A DNA stretch of 64,000 nucleotides from Alteromonas gilva (GTDB lineage: Bacteria > Pseudomonadota > Gammaproteobacteria > Enterobacterales > Alteromonadaceae): NCBI RefSeq assembly GCF_028595265.1, contig NZ_JAQQXP010000005.1:62001-126000 (forward strand). Direction: 5' to 3'. Position 1 is the first letter of the stretch. Every line of letters starts with the position of its first letter. Under the pieces are notes generated by a model that ran no database searches, was not told the DNA's origin, and was given only the letters and a program-made list of their open reading frames with translations. Positions 62,129 through 64,000 of this stretch are shown here, piece by piece. Position numbers and translations under genes: made by a program.

Positions 62129-63100
62129 ATGAATATTGATCAAATCAAAGCGCTGGCAGAATCGGATATGCAGGCAGTTAATCAACTGATCCAGCAACAA
62201 GTTGATTCAGACGTGGCGTTGATCAATCAACTCGGTTTTTACATCGTAAACAGCGGCGGTAAACGTTTGCGTCCACTGCTAACCGTGCTGGCTGCCCGTG
62301 CATTACAGATTAATAGCCAGCAACACCACACACTGGCTGCGATTATTGAGTTTATTCATACCGCCACATTGCTGCATGATGATGTCGTTGATGAGTCCAC
62401 GATGCGCCGTGGTCGCGAAACCGCAAACGCCTTGTTCGGTAACCAGGCGAGCGTACTTGTGGGTGACTTCTTATATACCCGCTCATTCCAAATGATGGTT
62501 TCTTTGCAAAATATGCGCGTTATGGAAATCCTGTCTGATTCAACAAACAGAATTGCCCAGGGCGAAGTACAGCAGTTGATGAACTGTAACGATCCCGACA
62601 CCTCGGAAGACAGCTACTTTGATGTTATCTATGGTAAAACAGCGCGCCTGTTCGAAGCGGCCACGCAATTGGCTGCCGTAATCACCCAACAAAGCACAGC
62701 AATCGAACAGGCAATGCAGGCCTACGGAAAACACCTGGGCACCGCGTTTCAGCTTGCCGACGACATTCTTGACTATGAGTCCGACAGTGAGGCAATGGGC
62801 AAAAACGCCGGTGATGATCTGGCTGAAGGTAAACCAACCTTGCCATTACTCTACGCCATGTGGCACGCCAACGACGACGACAAAGCCCTCATTCGTGCGG
62901 CCATTGAAGAGGCGAACGGCTTACCCCACTTTGATCGTATCTTTAGCGTTATGCAGGAGACTGGGGCGCTTGACTACACCCGACAAAAAGCCTTTGAGCA
63001 AGCCGACATGGCGATTTCTGCGCTCAATGCCGTGCCCGACAGCGACTACAAACAAGCGTTGATTGCACTGGCCCATATTGCGGTTGACCGCAATAATTAG
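62129..63100 (+). CDS. ispB: Octaprenyl-diphosphate synthase
   Basis: A 323-residue trans-polyprenyl synthase that makes the ubiquinone side chain precursor. The two Asp-rich substrate motifs are DDVVDES (within LLHDDVVDESTMRRG) and DDILDYE. NSGGKRLRPLL near residue 50 is the isopentenyl diphosphate binding stretch. E. coli IspB is 323 residues. It diverges from rplU, the typical gammaproteobacterial arrangement. Confidence 0.96.
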   Translation: MNIDQIKALAESDMQAVNQLIQQQVDSDVALINQLGFYIVNSGGKRLRPLLTVLAARALQINSQQHHTLAAIIEFIHTATLLHDDVVDESTMRRGRETANALFGNQASVLVGDFLYTRSFQMMVSLQNMRVMEILSDSTNRIAQGEVQQLMNCNDPDTSEDSYFDVIYGKTARLFEAATQLAAVITQQSTAIEQAMQAYGKHLGTAFQLADDILDYESDSEAMGKNAGDDLAEGKPTLPLLYAMWHANDDDKALIRAAIEEANGLPHFDRIFSVMQETGALDYTRQKAFEQADMAISALNAVPDSDYKQALIALAHIAVDRNN

Positions 63101-63137
63101 GGGCTGCTGCAAAAATGCACAGCAAGGGTCAGTAGCC

Positions 63138-63848
63138 CTAAAGCATTGACCCAAGCATTCCAATCATAAATCCGAAGATGCCGCCAAGTGGCGGTGCCCA
63201 GGCGTTGTCCATACGCACCTGGGGCGCAATATCCTGCAGTACTGAATAGAGAATTCCGCCAGCGGCAAATAACATGATGCCCGCAACCAAAGCGGTATAC
63301 TGAGCCAGCCAATAATACCCTACCAGCGCCATCAGCGGCCCCAGCAACGCCATCAGGGTAAACATAACCAGCAGTCGCTTACGGCTGTAATGTCCTGCCG
63401 CCCTGAGTTCGCGATAGGCATTAAAGCCTTCAGGAAAGTTTTGCACTGCCACTAACACGCCAAGCAATAAACTGCCGCCGCCAAGTGCCGCGGTTGTGCC
63501 CAGGGCAATTGACTCGGGTACAAAGTCTGACAACATGGAGGCGAGCTGGCTCGCCGGCAACTGATTTCGGGCCAGCCAGATATCCAGTGCCATAAATGCC
63601 AGGGCGCCAGCCAAAAAACTCCCGCACGCACTTAAAATTCCAAGCTCTGCCAAACCATCAGGCACCAACACAAGTGCCACAGCAGAGAGTAATGCACCCG
63701 CCCCCATGGCCAAAACACCATGGCGGAGCTCTTCATCCAGCCAGGCAGGAAACACGCCTTCTGCACATGCCAATAGCGCCCCTGCAGGCATTGCTAACCC
63801 GGCAATCAGCGCTATTAGCACTACGTTAATAACCGCGGTGTCTGTCAA
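63138..63848 (-). CDS. ZIP-family divalent metal transporter-like protein
   Basis: A 236-residue inner-membrane protein with about seven to eight hydrophobic segments. TM4- and TM5-type ZIP motifs occur as DFVPES and QNFPEG, where zinc transporters such as ZupT usually have HNFPEG and HNIPEG-like sequences, so both metal-site His are replaced (Asp and Gln). LLSAVALVLVPDGLAELG and AAGGILYSVLQDIAPQV are also ZIP-like. Start is TTG at 63848 with AGGCGG about 7 bases before it. Metal specificity is unknown. It converges with ispB. Confidence 0.78.
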   Translation of the reverse strand: MTDTAVINVVLIALIAGLAMPAGALLACAEGVFPAWLDEELRHGVLAMGAGALLSAVALVLVPDGLAELGILSACGSFLAGALAFMALDIWLARNQLPASQLASMLSDFVPESIALGTTAALGGGSLLLGVLVAVQNFPEGFNAYRELRAAGHYSRKRLLVMFTLMALLGPLMALVGYYWLAQYTALVAGIMLFAAGGILYSVLQDIAPQVRMDNAWAPPLGGIFGFMIGMLGSML

Positions 63849-63882
63849 TGATTTTCCGCCTGTCGCTTGTTAATACAGAAGG

Positions 63883-64000
63883 CTAGTCTAAGCCGGCCAG
63901 CCTGGTCATATTTTCATTGTTATCGCGGTGTACGATAATATTGTCTTCAATCCGTATGCCGCCATAGGGTCGGTACTGGTCAACTTTATCCCAGTTAATG
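63883..64000 (-). CDS. pepQ: Xaa-Pro dipeptidase PepQ, C-terminal end (partial)
   Basis: The last 39 codons of a minus-strand gene that runs off the window edge. The tail reads YGGIRIEDNIIVHRDNNENM then TRLAGLD and a stop. GGIRIEDN with the metal-binding Glu of the pita-bread fold, and the ENMTR ending, match the PepQ (Xaa-Pro dipeptidase) C-terminus. It stops 34 bases before the ZIP-like gene start and may be cotranscribed with it. Confidence 0.85.
   Translation of the reverse strand, partial: INWDKVDQYRPYGGIRIEDNIIVHRDNNENMTRLAGLD

Overview
The window is chromosomal DNA of a marine-type gammaproteobacterium, most likely an Alteromonadaceae member (Alteromonas or a close relative). This rests on gene content and order: tolC-nudF-yqiB-cpdA-yqiA-parE, rppH-ptsP-lgt-thyA next to mutH, rapA-rluA, ygiF beside ygiM, ftsB-ispD-ispF-truD-surE-pcm-yqaA-nlpD-rpoS, and rplU-rpmA-obgE with ispB diverging. 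Each block follows a typical gammaproteobacterial order. No rRNA, tRNA, insertion sequence, phage or CRISPR array was seen.

Positions 1-10850 are the accessory part. A Tat-exported GH1 beta-glucosidase and a glutathione transferase face, across a shared terminator, a tightly coupled six-gene catabolic operon: amidohydrolase, MhpA-type FAD monooxygenase, GlcG/HbpS-like protein, extradiol dioxygenase, FAH-family enzyme and alpha/beta hydrolase. A LysR regulator lies upstream of the operon, and a palindrome sits over its likely -35 box. Hydroxylation, meta ring cleavage and hydrolysis would make a complete route for a phenolic compound, perhaps released from a plant or algal glycoside. Next comes a heavily decayed nucleoside hydrolase gene followed by unreadable decayed sequence.

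Positions 10849-32600 hold core genes: parE through nudF on the minus strand, then tolC, a 51-residue small gene, a one-domain voltage-gated channel with a calcium-type filter, an S10 carboxypeptidase, a 924-residue TPR lipoprotein of PrsT type, deaD, cysG, a transglutaminase-like protein, a PIN-PhoH ATPase, rapA and rluA.

Positions 32600-46600 hold a DUF3530-like protein, an orphan 107-residue protein, an AmpG-like permease, a two-gene signalling unit (receiver-CheC fusion plus PAS-GGDEF cyclase), the rppH-ptsP-tauE-lgt-thyA run, mutH, a YfhL-like ferredoxin, a CYTH-CHAD protein and an SH3 protein.

Positions 46600-64000 hold putA without a DNA-binding domain, a TIGR03545-like protein, the ftsB-to-rpoS run with several 4-base overlaps, folA, obgE, rpmA, rplU, ispB, a ZIP-like transporter and the 3' end of pepQ. 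The most unusual points are the ring-cleavage locus, the channel filter, the receiver-CheC protein and several operator-like inverted repeats.
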